Shown here: piece by piece, positions 46,369 through 59,360 of the stretch
How the letters are laid out: each line of letters begins with the position of its first letter
Numbering within the stretch: the stretch's first letter is position 1
Assembly: GCF_016545825.1 (NCBI RefSeq)
Contig: NC_052614.1
Coordinates: 36,116,072-36,180,071, forward strand
DNA: 64,000 nt
Direction of reading: 5' to 3'
From: Eucalyptus grandis
Taxonomy: Eukaryota > Streptophyta > Magnoliopsida > Myrtales > Myrtaceae
The notes under the pieces: generated by a model
Database searches by the model: none
What the model saw: only the letters and a program-made list of their open reading frames with translations
What the model was told of the DNA's origin: nothing
Program-made: the position numbers and the translations under genes

Positions 46369-49300
46369 ATGGTACGAGTTGGAAGTGCTCATCCATCAAG
46401 GGCTAAAGCCTTTGCAGCAAGGGCTGAACCCCGGATGGAAGATATCTTGCAGGCATTGGCCAATATAGGAAATCTGATGGAAAGACAAGCGTAGCAACAA
46501 CTCGGAGCAGAACGCCGTACTCAAGGACTGGTGGAGCAATTTCTGAAGCTGAAACCATCTAAGTTCAATGGAATGGGAAGTCCTGAGGAGGCAGAGCATT
46601 AGAATGATGAGATAGAACAGATTTTCCGGCTGTTGGAATGCAATGATGCTGAGAAAATAACTTTGGCAAAGTACTAGCTGGAGGGAAATGCGAAGTTTTG
46701 GTAGAGAGCTTTGAAGGACATAATCTTTCCACCAGGTACTGATGTTAACTGGGAAGAGTTTGTGAGAGCTTTCAATAGAAAGCATTTTTCTGACTGTGCT
46801 AACGACAAGAAAATTTCAAAATTTGTTCAGTTAGAACAAAAAGAGTTGATAGTGGACCGATATGAGGCTTGATTTTCTGAATTGTCTAGATATGCTCCTA
46901 GACTAATTGAGGATCAGGAAGAAAAGACTAAGAGGTTTTTGAAAGGGTTGAGAACTGATATCAGGAAACAACTAGTGCCTCTAAATATAAGGGATTATCA
47001 TGAGATTTATGAAATGGCACAGTTAGTGGAGCAAGAGCCGGTGAGAGAGCGATCAGAGTTTAAGAAACAGCTGAACTTTAATGATGTGAGAAGGGGTAAG
47101 AGACCCTATCCTGATCAAGGTTAGACTTGGAATGTGAAGAAAAAGAGCAATTTTGGAAATTTTGGGAGAGCAAAAGATGGCCTGAATATAGGGAAAGCAC
47201 CCTATCAGCCTGATGTTTGTCAAAGGTGTGATGGGTGACATGGTCCAGGACCTTGCAATGGACGATTGAGATGTTTTGGTTGTGGACAAGTGGGCCACCT
47301 TAGGAGAAGTTGCCCACAAGAAAGGTCGCAAATGAGTGTTGGCTCGGTGCGACAAGGATATCAGAGTGCTGTTAGATCAAACCTACCAAGGAATCCTCAG
47401 AGGCCATCAGCACAAGGAAGGGTGTATGCAGTCACCTAAGAGGAAGCGGAAGCTTCCAAAAATGTTATTGTAGGTACGATCCTTCTAAATGGCAAAAAGG
47501 CATATGCATTGTTTGATATGGGTGCTACGCATTCATTTGTGTAGGAAAGATATAGGCATTTCAGTAAAATGGAAACTACGTCTCTTGAGACGCCTCTTTG
47601 TATTTCTACGCCCTTAAAGAATATGGTATTGTCTACCCTGGTGTGTGGAAATTGTAAGATAACAATGGGAGGAAATGATATGGAAATAGACTTGGTCGTA
47701 ATGGCTACGTATGATTTCGATGTTATCATAGGAATGGATTGGCTTCATAAGTATCGGGCCAAAATGGATTGTTATAGAAAAGTGATCCAATTTATCTTAC
47801 CTGATCAGTCTAGTTGTGAATTTTTGGGAGGTCAGACCAACCTATCTATAGTACTTATTTCATAAATAGAAGCCCGTGCATTACTTGACAAAGGATGTCA
47901 AGGGTACCTGGCCATGATTAAAGATTATACTAGGGAAGAGCCTAAGCTTAATGAAATTCGAGTGGTTAATGAATTTCAAGATGTATTTCCTGAGGAATTG
48001 CCTGGATTACCACCGGATCGAGAAATTGAGTTCAAGATTGAATTAATGCCTGAAACAGGACCAATATCGAAAGCCCCGTATAGGATGGCCTTAGTTGAGT
48101 TGAAGGAATTGAAGGTGCAACTACAAGAGTTGCTTGACAAAGGATTCATTAGGCCAAGTGCTTCACCTTGGGGTGCACCAGTTTTGTTTGTGAAAAAGAA
48201 AGATGGGTCGATGCGCTTGTGAAAAATAAATATCCTTTGCCTAGAATTGATGACCTATTTGACCAACTCCAAGGAAGTTCGGTCTTCTCTAAGATTAACT
48301 TAAGGTCGGGATACCATCAACTAAGAATTAAGAAAGAGGACATTCCTAAGACTGCGTTTAGGACTCGTTATGGACATTACGAGTTCCTTGTAATGCCATT
48401 TGGATTGACAAATGCACCAGCTGCATTTATGGATCTAATGAATAGAGTATTTAAACCTTATTTAGATCAATTTGTGATTGTTTTTATTGATGACATCCTC
48501 ATATATTTGAGAGGCCTAAAAGAGCATGAACAACACTTGAGAATAGTTTTGCAAACCTTGAGAGATCAAAAGCTGTATGCCAAATTTAGCAAGTGTGAAT
48601 TCTGACTGGACTAGATAATATTTTTGGGGCACATAGTATCAGGGGGAGGAATTGCAGTGGACCCGGCGAAAGTTGAGATGGTAATAAATTGGCCGAGACT
48701 AATGACACCTACTGAAATATGGAGTTTCTTAGGACTGGCTGGTTATTATAGAAGGTTTATTGAAGGATTCTCACAATTGGCAGGTCATTTAACAAAATTG
48801 ACTCGAAAGAACATGAAGTTTGAATGGAATGGGGAATGCGAAAGGAGTTTCTAGGAGCTTAAAAGAAAATTGACCTCGGCTCCAATCTTGACTATACCGA
48901 CAGGATCGGATGGTTTTATGGTGTATAGTGATGCATCTCATAAAGGACTGAGATGTGTTTTGATGCAGCATGGCAAGGTCATAGCCTATGCGTCTAGACA
49001 ATTGAAACCCCATGAACTAAATTACCCCATGCATGATTTAGAATTAGCAGCTATAGTGTTTGCTTTGAAGATATGGAGACATTATTTATATGGGGAAAAG
49101 TTTGAGATTTATACCGATCATGAGAGCTTGAAGTATCTATTCTCGCAAAAGGAATTGAACATGAGACAAAGGAGGTGGATGGAGTTGTTAAAGGATTATG
49201 ATTGTGAGATATGATACCATCTAAGGAAAGCGAATAAGGTAGCGGATGCTCTTAGTCGTAAGTCAGCTATGGAGATGGCCAGTTTAAGAATGGCGGAATG

Positions 49301-50826
49301 GAGCTTGTTAAAGTTCGTAGCGGACTCAGAGTTTAAATTAAAAGTGGATTGTCTTACCAATATGCTTAATGCATTAAGGATTGAACCTGAAATTATTCAG
49401 AAAGTTAAGATCTTACAAGAGTCTGACCCAGAAATTTTGAAAGTGAAAGATGCAGTGTCTTTAGGAAAAAGACTGGAATTCCAAGTCTTTGAAGATGGAG
49501 TGTTAAGATGCCAAGGACGACTTTGTGTTCCCGACAATGAAGAAGTAAAGAAGGAAATTTTGTTAGAGGCACATAGGAGTAATTACAGTGTTCATACAGG
49601 TAGTACAAAGATGTATAGGAATTTGCGTCAGCAATTTTGGTGGAATGGTATGAAAGCAGATACGGCTAAGCACGTTTCTCAATGTTTCACATGCCAGCAA
49701 GTAAAAGCGGAGCATCGCAAACCCGCAGGACTTTTGAGACAGTTAGACATACTAGAATGGAAATGGGAACATATAACAATGGACTTTGTACAAGGATTGC
49801 CAAGGACATCAAGTGGTCATGACTCTATCTGGGTAATAGTGGACCGTCTAACTAAGTCTGCTCATTTCCTAGCAGTTCGCATAGACTACCCAATGGACAA
49901 ATATGCAGATATATATGTAAGTCAAGTAGTATGCTTACATGGTGTTCTAGTAACTATTACCTTAGATCGAGATTCGAGATTTACTTCGAACTTTTGGCGG
50001 AGTCTTCAAATTGCCTTAGGAACTAAACTCCAGTTTAGTACTGCTTTTCACCCATAGACAGATGGACAAATAGAAAGAGTAATCCATACATTAGAGGATA
50101 TGTTGAGGGCTTGTGTGATTGATTTTAAAGGAAATTGGGATGAAAGATTTCATTTGGTGGAGTTTGCTTATAATAATAGTTTTCAGAAAAAGTATAGACA
50201 TGTCTCCCTATGAAGCATTATATGGAAGGAGATGTAGGACTCCTGTCTGTTGGAATGAAGTAGGTGAAAAGAAATTCACAGGAGCTAAACTGGTACAAGT
50301 TACCACTGAAGCTGTCGAGATTATCAGGAAAAGACTTAAAACAACTCAAAGTAGACAGAAAGACTATGCAGATAGGCATAGAAGGCCTTTGGAATTTAAT
50401 ATGGGAGATTATGTATTCCTTAAAGTGTCTCCAATGAAAGGAATATCTCGATTTGGAATGAAGGGTAAGTTGAGCCCTAGATTTGTTGGACCTTTCATGA
50501 TACTTGACAGAATAGGGGATGTAGCTTACCGTTTGGCGCTGCCTCCTAAATTGGAAAATTTACATGATGTGTTTCATGTGTCGATGCTGAGGAAGTACCA
50601 GTCAAATCCTGGTCACATACTCGATCATGAAGCCATCAAAGTGGATGAGAAAGTGAGGTACATCGAAGAGCCTGTGCAAATATTAGATTGAAAAGAGCAA
50701 GTCCTTAGGACTATGAAGATTCCTCTGGTTAAGGTATTATGGCGACATCATGATATGGAAGAAGCCACATGGGAAAGTGAAGATCAGATGAAAGAAAAGT
50801 ACCCCTACTTGTTTCAAAAGGCATGA
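46369..50826 (+). pseudogene. gag-pol: element A gag-pol, heavily mutated
   Basis: Collinear with B but with more damage. Gag holds many stops (for example near 46493, 46601 and 46869), though its zinc knuckle [14 protein letters not shown] at about 47275 is intact. The protease reads LFDMGATHSF, the DTG motif changed to DMG. In RT, about 40 bases are missing after DGSMRL (about 48220), removing the CIDYRQLN block; [10 protein letters not shown] is kept near 48480. RNase H follows (48900-49215). Integrase has CFTCQQ and DRDSR, but a stop after AFHP (50055) and a frameshift near 50190. The chromodomain remnant is present past a stop at 50689; the frame ends at 50826. A is dead; its LTRs could still have been mobilised in trans. 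Confidence 0.93.
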
Positions 50827-50858
50827 GTAACTATCTAATTTCAAGGACGAAATTCTCT

Positions 50859-50872
50859 AAGGAAGGGCGAAT
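50859..50872 (+). promoter_or_regulatory. polypurine tract of A (mutated)
   Basis: AAGGAAGGGCGAAT before the 3' LTR; one C interrupts the purines compared with B. Confidence 0.75.
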
Positions 50873-53448
50873 TGTGGCATCCTAGAATTCCTTGCTAATC
50901 CTTAGAGGTGCTCTAATTCATGTCTTGCATTAAGACTTTGGCCAAGCTTTTGGTGAATAATTATTTGATAGGAAAATTTTATTTTTGGCCATGTGGATTA
51001 TGGATTGAAATTTATTAAATTTGGTCACAAAGTTTTGGTGAATTATAAATTCCAATTAGGTGTTTATATAATTAAGGATTAGGTGAATTAATAGGATGAG
51101 GATGGGTTGGACAATTAAAAGCCCAAACCAGCCCATTACCTCACCCCATCTTTGGCCGGCCCACGAAGCCCAAGGAGAGGAAGCTGCCATCGGCCCATGG
51201 TTGGCCCAAGCCCAGCCGAAAATGGAGGCCCATCTTGCATGAAAAAGGCCATGTGTGTCCCCCTAGCTACCAAGTGTCGTCCATGCATGACCTAATGATA
51301 GCTAATGATGATGGGGAAGAAAAAATAGGGGAGATGATGCCAGTTTAAGAGAGAATGAGAGGGAGAGAGAAGGGTTCGTCCAAGAGAGAAAGAGAAGAGA
51401 GGAAGAGAAGAAAGAAAGGAAGAAAGGGAGAAAGGAAGAGAGGAAGGAGGAGAGCCATTCGTCGACTGTCCGCCGTGCGTCCGTCGTTCATCGCTGTGTC
51501 CAGTCGCCGTGTGCTTGCTGTTTGCTCGGTTTAGAGGCAAGTTGGGATCCTTAATTTGCTCTTGCATGTTGTGCCTAGTATGTGTGCTTGAATGGTGATA
51601 GATTTCGGATGTTTAGGGTGTTAAAAGTTGAAGTTTTAAGACGGATGTTTGACACTAGTAAACTGTTCTTGAGAAAACAGTTCGACCTTGGATGTTCTAT
51701 TGGCTTGCGTGTGTTGTTTTAATTGGATTTTGGCCGTGACTTCTCAATGAAAGATGTTAAGGACTTCTTGAAATATAACATACTCAAATTTGGGACAAAA
51801 AAAACAAGTACAATTGGGTGAAATCTTTATTTTTCGGAGAGACTGAATCTGGAGATTTTGGTAACTACCTTTGATGAATGCATGGACTGTAAGACTATAT
51901 TTTTGTTGAAATTTCACTTTTATTTCTTAACAAAAGATGTAAAGGACATCCTGAGGTTTAACATATCAAAAATATAGAGAAAACCAACAAGAATAGATAA
52001 GTGAAATCGTGGTTTTCCAGAAGCAGTCAGATCTGGAAACTTCGGTATTGAAACAGAAGTTTTAATCATCTATATTTAATCATATAGAACGAATCTGACT
52101 TTGATTCCTGCATGAAAAATCTACCTGAGGGTCTTGAATACCACATAGTCGGATTTCATAATTTTTTAAGGTCATTAAGGTATTTAATCGGAAATATTTC
52201 TAAAACCGTATAATCTGACACGTTCGGACTTAGTCAGTTTCAATGCATGGGTCATATTATTTTTTATGAAGCTCTTTCGGCAAAGTGTTCTTCACGAAGT
52301 ATATTTTTTTATGTCTTCCCTGTAATATATTCAAATTTCATAATTTTTTAAGTTCACTTGCCTATTTAACTGAAAATGTTTCCAAAACTGTGCAAGTTAA
52401 ATGGTTATGATAATGGTGCTGTGATGTTCGGTCTATACCGCATGATATGAGAGTCTTTTGGTGCAGTGTTCTTCACACAATGTCTGAATTTATGTCTTGA
52501 CTATCACATGTTTGAATTTCATAATTTTTTAAAGTTATTTGGGCATTTAAATAAAATATTTTCTAAAACTGTGCAAGCTGGATTGAGCGAATTTCAAATG
52601 CTGTAATTTATGATTATTCTGTTTTGGATGAGCCCCATGAATTATATTAATTTAAGTGATTAAATCTTGTTTCACATGTGATGATATTTGGCATTGCATA
52701 TAAAATCAAATGCTGAATTTGACTTTGTTGCCATTACATCATGTGCCATGTTGATTGTGAGACATAAATTGGTGAATATGAATTATGATGAATGAGGAGA
52801 CTGTTGGAGGAGAGTTGACAATGCCCTGGGAGTGTCAAGATGCCCAAAATGGTTGGGTGCCGGATGCTTGGGATGTGGGGGTGCCGGATGTCCTCAGGAG
52901 TTTTGAGATGCCCGAAATGGTTGGGTGCTGAAAGCCTCGGAGGTTTGTGCCCAGGGAATGCCTCGTGATGCCAGTTGGGATGCGGGATGCCCGAAATGTG
53001 GGGGTGCCGGATGCCTGGTGGTGTGTGCTAGAGGTTTCTCGCGATACCAGGTTGGGGTGTGAGTGATAAAATGTGGGATGCAATTAATGGTCCCGGGAAA
53101 GAAAGATGTGGTTATCAAATTGAAAGATAAAAAGTGGAAAATTGAATCATGCATGGTATGGTGACATGTATGCATGGCTGTATGATATGACATGTATGAG
53201 TGCATGGTTGTATATGCACCTATGGCATGATGGTATGTGTACATGAGGCATGTTATGTGTGTGGATGCTTGATGATAAGTACATGGTTGTATATGCACCT
53301 ATGGCATGATGGTATATGCGTGGATGTTTGATGATGAGTGCATGGTTGTATGTGCACCTATGGCATGATGGTATATGTATGAATGCTTGGTGATGAGTGC
53401 ATGATGATGTATGCACATATGGTATGATGACATATGCATGGCTGCAAG

Positions 53449-53585
53449 GTAAGTTATGCTTGAATGCATGAAAGATATGTACTCTGCTATGATGTTATGA
53501 TTGTATAGTGTGATGCATTGAGTAGTTAATGGATCTTTTATCTACTGAGTGGCTGTACTCACCCCTTCGGGGACCAACATTTCAG
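53449..53585 (+). promoter_or_regulatory. intron-like segment in the A 3' LTR
   Basis: Donor GCAAG|GTAAGT, branch-like TGTACTCACCCC and acceptor ACATTTCAG are all intact; 137 bp. Confidence 0.6.
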
Positions 53586-53594
53586 ATTAGGAAG

Positions 53595-53846
53595 ATGCCG
53601 CTCTCTCCGGTCACGCGGGGTACCTTTTACGGCCTCCCATCTAACTTGGAGGCAAAGTGTTCGGAGATTGATTGCGTTACCATCCCTAGTCTGACGTTTG
53701 TACGAGTTTGCGTGTTGGTCATGTATGATGTGGGCCTGGCTGGGGGCCCGATTATCCATGAGTTTTTGTCGATCTATGTCCGCCGAGATGGAGTGATTCG
53801 GGGGATGTTGCCACCGCCATCGCCCAACGCGTCAGGATGGGTGTGA
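53595..53846 (+). CDS. 83-codon LTR ORF, copy A 3' (unknown function)
   Basis: Same start, length and stop as the A 5' copy; blocks FYGLPSNLE, LVMYDVGLAGG, HEFLSIYVRRDGV and a proline-containing end PPPSPNASGWV. It differs from the 5' copy at about 15 residues and has no indel or stop. If the LTR promoter were active, the polyadenylated read-in transcript would place this ORF near the 3' end of the genomic RNA. Confidence 0.55.
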   Translation: MPLSPVTRGTFYGLPSNLEAKCSEIDCVTIPSLTFVRVCVLVMYDVGLAGGPIIHEFLSIYVRRDGVIRGMLPPPSPNASGWV

Positions 53847-54292
53847 TGGCCGCATGAGGAGTGAGAGCTGACATTTTTTTAGAGTGGCCGACACTTGTAG
53901 ATGGAGGATGACACGTGATTGATATAGGGGTCGAGATATCTTTTGGGTTGTGGCCAACTGTAGTTAAAAGTCTTGGCTTTTCTTTTTGGTTGTACCGACC
54001 CAAGAAATCCATCATGAAAATATATAAATAAAAGTGGCTCAGCTTCATCTTTTCATATGGTGTGTAGTTGGTGTGCATTGCATTATGGTTATTGGAGGGA
54101 GAAATGGTAAGACTCGTTAATGCTTCCGCTAATAAGTTGTGCTGGGACCGTTTTCAAAAAAAAAAAAAAAGCCTAAGGACCTCAGTCCTTCTTTAAACCC
54201 CTTTTTATAAAAGACAAGTAATGGATATCTTATTGAGAGAAAGCGATTGGCAGGCTGTGGCGACCTCAGGTGTTCAGGGGTGCCACAGTTGG

Positions 54293-54355
54293 CTTACGGA
54301 GCTGCGAAGGTGGGGCTCCTCATCTTACTATGGTTGCTGGGTTTGGACTTGCAAA
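54293..54355 (+). pseudogene. right half of the split putative first exon
   Basis: Continues the frame of 27795-27888 past the GTTGG site. It reads AYGAAKVGLLILLWLLGLDL, a short hydrophobic helix, then a donor CAAA|GTAAGT at 54356. The intron would then run into the Ogre/Tat-like LTR at 54505. A membrane-anchored protein is possible; the family is unknown. Confidence 0.4.
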
Positions 54356-54980
54356 GTAAGTAATGAAAAAGAATAAAGATCAAAGGAGAAAGAAAGAAGT
54401 TAAAAAAAAAAAAAAAATCAAAGAAAAGAGATTAGAAATTATGCTTGTGAATGCAAGGATATATAAGATGACATTCACAAATATACGTATATATACCTTC
54501 TAATTGTTGACACCCAAATTTTAATTAGGATTTTTAAATTAGGCCTTAATCTCTCTTTTAATCCTTATTTTATTTTCTTACTTTTTTCGGATAATAATAA
54601 AAACAATAAAAAAAGAAAAAAAGAAATAGTAGCCATTGAGGCTAGGCCTTTTGTGCCCAACTCCCCTTCTTTCCCCCTTTCCGCCTGAGCCCTTAGGGCC
54701 CGGCCCTTTTCTGCTAGGCCCAACCCCCTCCCCCTGCTTGTCTTCTTCCTCGCATTGTGTTCTTCCCCGACTAGCACGCGCCGAAGGCTAGACGCGCGCG
54801 ATGCCAAAATGGAGAGGGGATGGCGACATACAACGTAGCAGGCAGAAGGGACGCGTCTTCAATGCGAGGCGACTTAGCTAAAGCCACCTCGACGGATGGG
54901 ACGTTGGTTCGGTCGGTGGAGGTCATTTGATGTGCGAAGGACCAGCGATCGGACCTCCATCAACCGGCCTTCCCCTCGCC

Positions 54981-54990
54981 TATAAATAGG
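54981..54990 (+). promoter_or_regulatory. TATA box of the Ogre/Tat-like LTR
   Basis: TATAAATAGG, preceded by a pyrimidine-rich CTTCCCCTCGCC; initiation expected near 55010. Confidence 0.75.
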
Positions 54991-57900
54991 GCATTAGGGG
55001 AAGGCCAAACCATGGCGAAGAGAGTAATCACCAGCATCAAGCTTCGAAAACCTTCCTTGAGAGACTTCGGGGGAGGCCCAAGGGCGAGCCACCAAAGATC
55101 TCATATCTTGTCGGAGGCGGCTCAGATCTGGCAAGAGAAGGTCAGATCTGGCTGGAGAGAGGCAGATCCAGCAAAGAGGCATCGAGCAGGAGTAGTTGAG
55201 GTCAGAGGGAGAGAGAGATTCAAGAGAGGCTAGCTAAATCGAAGAAGGGAGGTGAAATCCGAGCGAATCACACCCCCCCTCTCGTCGAACTTCTGTCGCG
55301 TCAACACCATCCCCAAGCCGCTCTGTGCGTGCATCGTCGCCGTGTCAAGTGGGAAAATTGTCACTCACCCATTTTCCTTTTCTTTATGTCTTGTTCAGCT
55401 TCGGCCTCGCTATGTCCAAGGTTCCTAGTGTCGCCGTCGCTACAGCTTAGAAAACGCCAGAGCTTGAGCGGCCCCCTGTTCGTGTTGCTCTAGCCACCGA
55501 GCCCTCACCATCCATTGTAGAGGCCTCGTCGTCGCACCCGCTAACGTAAGCTATGGCCGCCCCTGTTAGGGTTCAAGGGTTAGGAGTAGAAATCCCATAG
55601 CCAGCTTCGCTAACCGACAACGACGATTAGCGACGATGATGGAGACGCCCTACTAGAGGTCAGGTTGTTAGGTTGACGTAGCGCCAACGGAATCCGACGG
55701 CCGAGCATGGACGGGCGGCATTGTCCATCACAGCCACTGGATCAAAAAGCCAGCTACGACCGTTGAGCCGAGTTAGTCGGGTCGAGCGCGTGACCCAGTC
55801 CCCCTAGGGTCGTCGAGTCGAGCTTGGGTTGCAAACCAGGTAGGGTTTTGACCTGAGCTGGGTCGAGCATAGATTTTGTGGGCCTGGAATTTTTAGAGGC
55901 AAAGGAGTAAGGCCCAGTCTGGGCTAGCGCTCCAGGCCCAGTCGAGCCAGCCATGGGCAACTCGAGTCGGACCCAACCCGAGATCCGACCCGAGGCGTTT
56001 TTAATATAATAAAAAATTTTAAATAATAAAATAAAAATAAAAAATAATTTATTTTCAAAAAAAAAAAGTCAAAATATCCCATGCTTTCCTAAAAAAAAAA
56101 AAAAAGGCCAAAAAATTATTTATATTTGCAAAAAGATAACAAAAAAAGAATCCAATATCCCTTTTATGTTCAAAAAAATAGAAAAGACCAAAAAGTGCTT
56201 TCCTCCACAAAATGCATGGAAAATCCCTTGAAAATCCAAAAAGCCTCAAGGTCTAAACAAGATTAGGTACTGAAAGGGCATTAGTAATTAACTAGTATAA
56301 TAAAGTCTCAAAACATAGTTTCTCTAGTTGTGTAGGAGCGAATATTCCTCCCAATATTTCGCTTGAGTTTCTAATTGACCTACCATAAATTGATCAGTGG
56401 GAACTCCTTAACTTATAGGTAAAAAAAATATCAAATCATTAATGTGATAGCCTAATTTTCTGATTCTGTTTTCGATTGAATGAGTTGGGCTTTTCATCAA
56501 TGTGCCTATAGTTTTTTTCTCTAAGCTGATCACTCACGGGATAACTAATCTATCTAATGAAATGTTAAGGAATCTAAATGCAATAGACTTGAGAATTCGA
56601 CCAGAAATCGACTGCTCGACCGTGCTAATACGCAAGGGTCAATACAACATGGTCAAAACTGACCAAATACCAAAGATAGGTCATTTTGATAGGGGTATGT
56701 GATTAAAGTGTGGGTGATTCCACCTAATTGCAAAATTCTCATCGAACGGCACTAAACCAATTTTTCTGTCATTTATGTACCCTATGCCCATATTTCAAAC
56801 CTCGAGATTTTCATGACAACCAAGAGTCATCAATGAGTCGAAGATGTACAATGTGGCTCAATAATAATTGACCACAAGTCAAATGTGCTAAAAATTCCTA
56901 AAAGCTACCTGGTAGGTTAGGTCACGCTAAAATTGTGTCCGGTTAAAATTAACCACAAAATTGAAGGTTCTGTCATGTCACGATTTATTTTAGGAACGTC
57001 GACACATCATCTGAAGATTTTTCTACAAACCCGAGTTTTTGGCAAAAATTCAAGTTTGGGCTATTTTGGACCGGGAAAATTAGAGGGCCATTTTTCTGTG
57101 GATTTTTGACATTCAAGATGGATCATTTGGCAAGGAAAATCATGGAATGGATGTGGATGCCTTAGCTGGAATTTTTGGGCTTCAATTGGATTGAATTGAA
57201 GAGGAATTGAGATGAAATTGGAGGGGAAGTGAGCAAAATTCATAGGTCCTTGTGGGGTGCAACATTTGGACCACTTTGGAGGCTTGTTGGGGAAACTTGT
57301 TGAAGGGAAATGGCTAAGGATGAGGCAGCAACAAGTGGGGGCCAAGTGATGAGTGATTTGGATACTTTTCCAAGACTTTTGAGGCATTTTGTGGTCCCCC
57401 TTCAGCTGAGCTCTTCTTCTTCTTCCTTGCCTTTGCTTTCTTCATTGTTGTTGTAGTTTGAGAGCTCAAAAACCAGAGAACTAGCCAGCCAAACCGCCAG
57501 CAGTCGTCAACCGCCTGCCCGAGCTCCCCCGTGCCCGTCATGCACCGTCGCTGCCGCCCACGAGCCAAGCCCACGCGTCCCTATCGTTCCACGCTAGCTC
57601 GCCATCCACAAGAGCCCAAGTCATCCCAAGCCTTCGTCTAGCTAGCCGAGACTCCTCCGTTGTCCATCCGAGCCACCGTCGCTCCCACCAAGACCCACTA
57701 CAACTATTGCCATCCCGCTTGGCTATGTCCCGCCATCCGAGAGCAGAAGTCGAAACCTCAGCCACAATCGAGGCTTGCGGGCTATTTTCTGGGCCCGTTT
57801 GGACCTCCCTTGGCATCACCTTAGACCCAAGTGTCGCTCACCATCACATCGCCGTCACCGCGAACCCACCGACCCACTAATCCGGTGAGTTTACTTGCTA

Positions 57901-58936
57901 AACCTTGCTTAGGAGGTTAATTATGTTTAGTGGGTAATTAGATTAGCTTAATTGTGGCTTAGGTGGTTAGTTTAGATTAATAAGTGATTTAGTTTCTTAA
58001 TTAGGCTAATTATGTGGTTAGATTGGACTAGTTATGGGTTAATTAGGTTGCTTGATTTATGTAGATAGGTGCATTATTTTTTTAGGCCCAATTAGGTGGT
58101 TAAATTAGTGTTTTAGGCCTATGTAGGTATTTATTGAATTCATTTGCATTTATTTAATTCATTTTGCTATTTATTTAATTATTTAATATTTTCCGGAAAT
58201 TATACCGAGATAGCCCGTAGCCGGAATTTCGTGTTGATTACCGTGGTGTGATTAGCTTATGCAATTGAATGATAATTTATGCAATTGAGTGGTGGTTGTG
58301 ATTTTTTTATTTATTATTTCAAAATTGTGAAATTTTGGGTATTTAATTAGAAAATACCGGGTGTCAGGTTTCGACCACAAAAATGTTTTTAAATACTATA
58401 TCAAATAGTAGGATTTTAAAATGAAGGATATCAATTTTTAAAGTTCGATTTGACCATGTACCCACACACGATTATTGAGACATTTGAGTGCAATGCGTGG
58501 TATCCTTGGCTAAAATTGTTTGATCGTGTGATGGTTATGGGAACCCGTCAACGATGTGCATCGGGTGGACATTACCTCTATATGGGATGCCCCTAGACAA
58601 TGGATGCCGATCGTAGTAGAGGCTAGACCGATGCCCCTTCAAAATTCCCGTCTAGTGTAGACGTTGCCATACTCAATGGGGTGAGACAATGCCTAGTTAC
58701 ACCGAAAGATTACCAAACGTTGAGTAGGCTGTGATAAAAATTGGAATGCATGTCTGATTGAGATAAACGCGCCTGATTATGGGACAAAATTGTGTGGTAC
58801 GGAATGGGACGTGTCATAATGATTTGACCCTCGTGATTGATTGTGATATAAGTGAGGCATTGCAATTGATGTGTGCATCTATTATATGCATTGAGTATAT
58901 GAACTGTGTTGACATGCAAAGAGGAACTGAGGCGAG

Positions 58937-59054
58937 GTGAGTCTCTGTGGTTGTGTGGTTAGGTCGCCCCTAGGTGTATTTCGTTCCTAATTGGGGTTTA
59001 GGGCGTGAACTCACTGAGACATTGTCTTACCCTATCGTGGTTTTAACTTTTTAG
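58937..59054 (+). promoter_or_regulatory. intron-like segment in LTR F
   Basis: Donor GCGAG|GTGAGT, branch-like AACTCACTGAGAC, pyrimidine-rich acceptor AACTTTTTAG|ATCC; 118 bp. An ATG follows eight bases after the acceptor. Confidence 0.6.
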
Positions 59055-59062
59055 ATCCATAG

Positions 59063-59360
59063 ATGGAGGCGAGGTCTGTTCGTTTTGGACAGCCGTGGGG
59101 GTATACTAAGCAGAGTACCAACGTCCCTGTCCCCAAGAGTCCCTAGCTCCATGAGCTCATCATGACCACTATCTTGGTCGATGAGGGACTACCACAGTTG
59201 GTACCTCATCGATTCAAAGCATGGTTCCATCATGGGCCTAATGGGGTCTGGAAAGGTCCCCTACAGAGTTTCAACATCCCCGCCATTGCAGTCCATGCCA
59301 CTGCGAGCGAAGGGTAGCTAACCCACGTGACAGTGTCATGGTAGACCCGGATCCCAAGTA
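59063..59360 (+). pseudogene. family II LTR ORF, relic in LTR F
   Basis: Starts MEARSVRFGQPW and reaches a stop after about 30 codons; beyond it the same frame reads VDEGLPQLVPHRFKAWFHHG, matching D (PHKYRLWYHHYNDG) and E. There are more stops afterwards, and no acidic tail is readable. Broken, but it supports a shared ORF at this LTR position. Confidence 0.5.

Larger units (their letters stand above)
50873..54287 (+). mobile_element. element A 3' LTR
   Basis: TGTGGCATCCTAG to GGTGCCACA, 3415 bp, uninterrupted. It gives the reference for the split 5' LTR. It has phased repeats, modules, a VNTR (about 53155-53420), an intron-like segment 53449-53585 and an ORF. Confidence 0.95.
27884..54292 (+). 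mobile_element. element A: chromovirus (Tekay/Del-like) with nested B, GTTGG target duplication
   Basis: A spans 27889-54287, flanked by GTTGG at 27884-27888 and 54288-54292. Its 5' LTR is 27889-31137 plus 34852-35015 (3413 bp), its 3' LTR 50873-54287 (3415 bp), and its gag-pol 46369-50826. Element B and a tandem duplication sit inside the 5' LTR and leader. LTR ends are TGTGGCATCC and GGTGCCACA. A has an initiator-Met primer site and a purine-rich tract before the 3' LTR. The two A LTRs differ by a few per cent at most, so A is fairly young despite broken coding. Confidence 0.93.

Noticed and set aside
57314..57819. Minus-strand open frames of 86-93 codons
   Set aside because: They lie in the leader of solo LTR F, show no motif and are not preserved in LTRs D or E.
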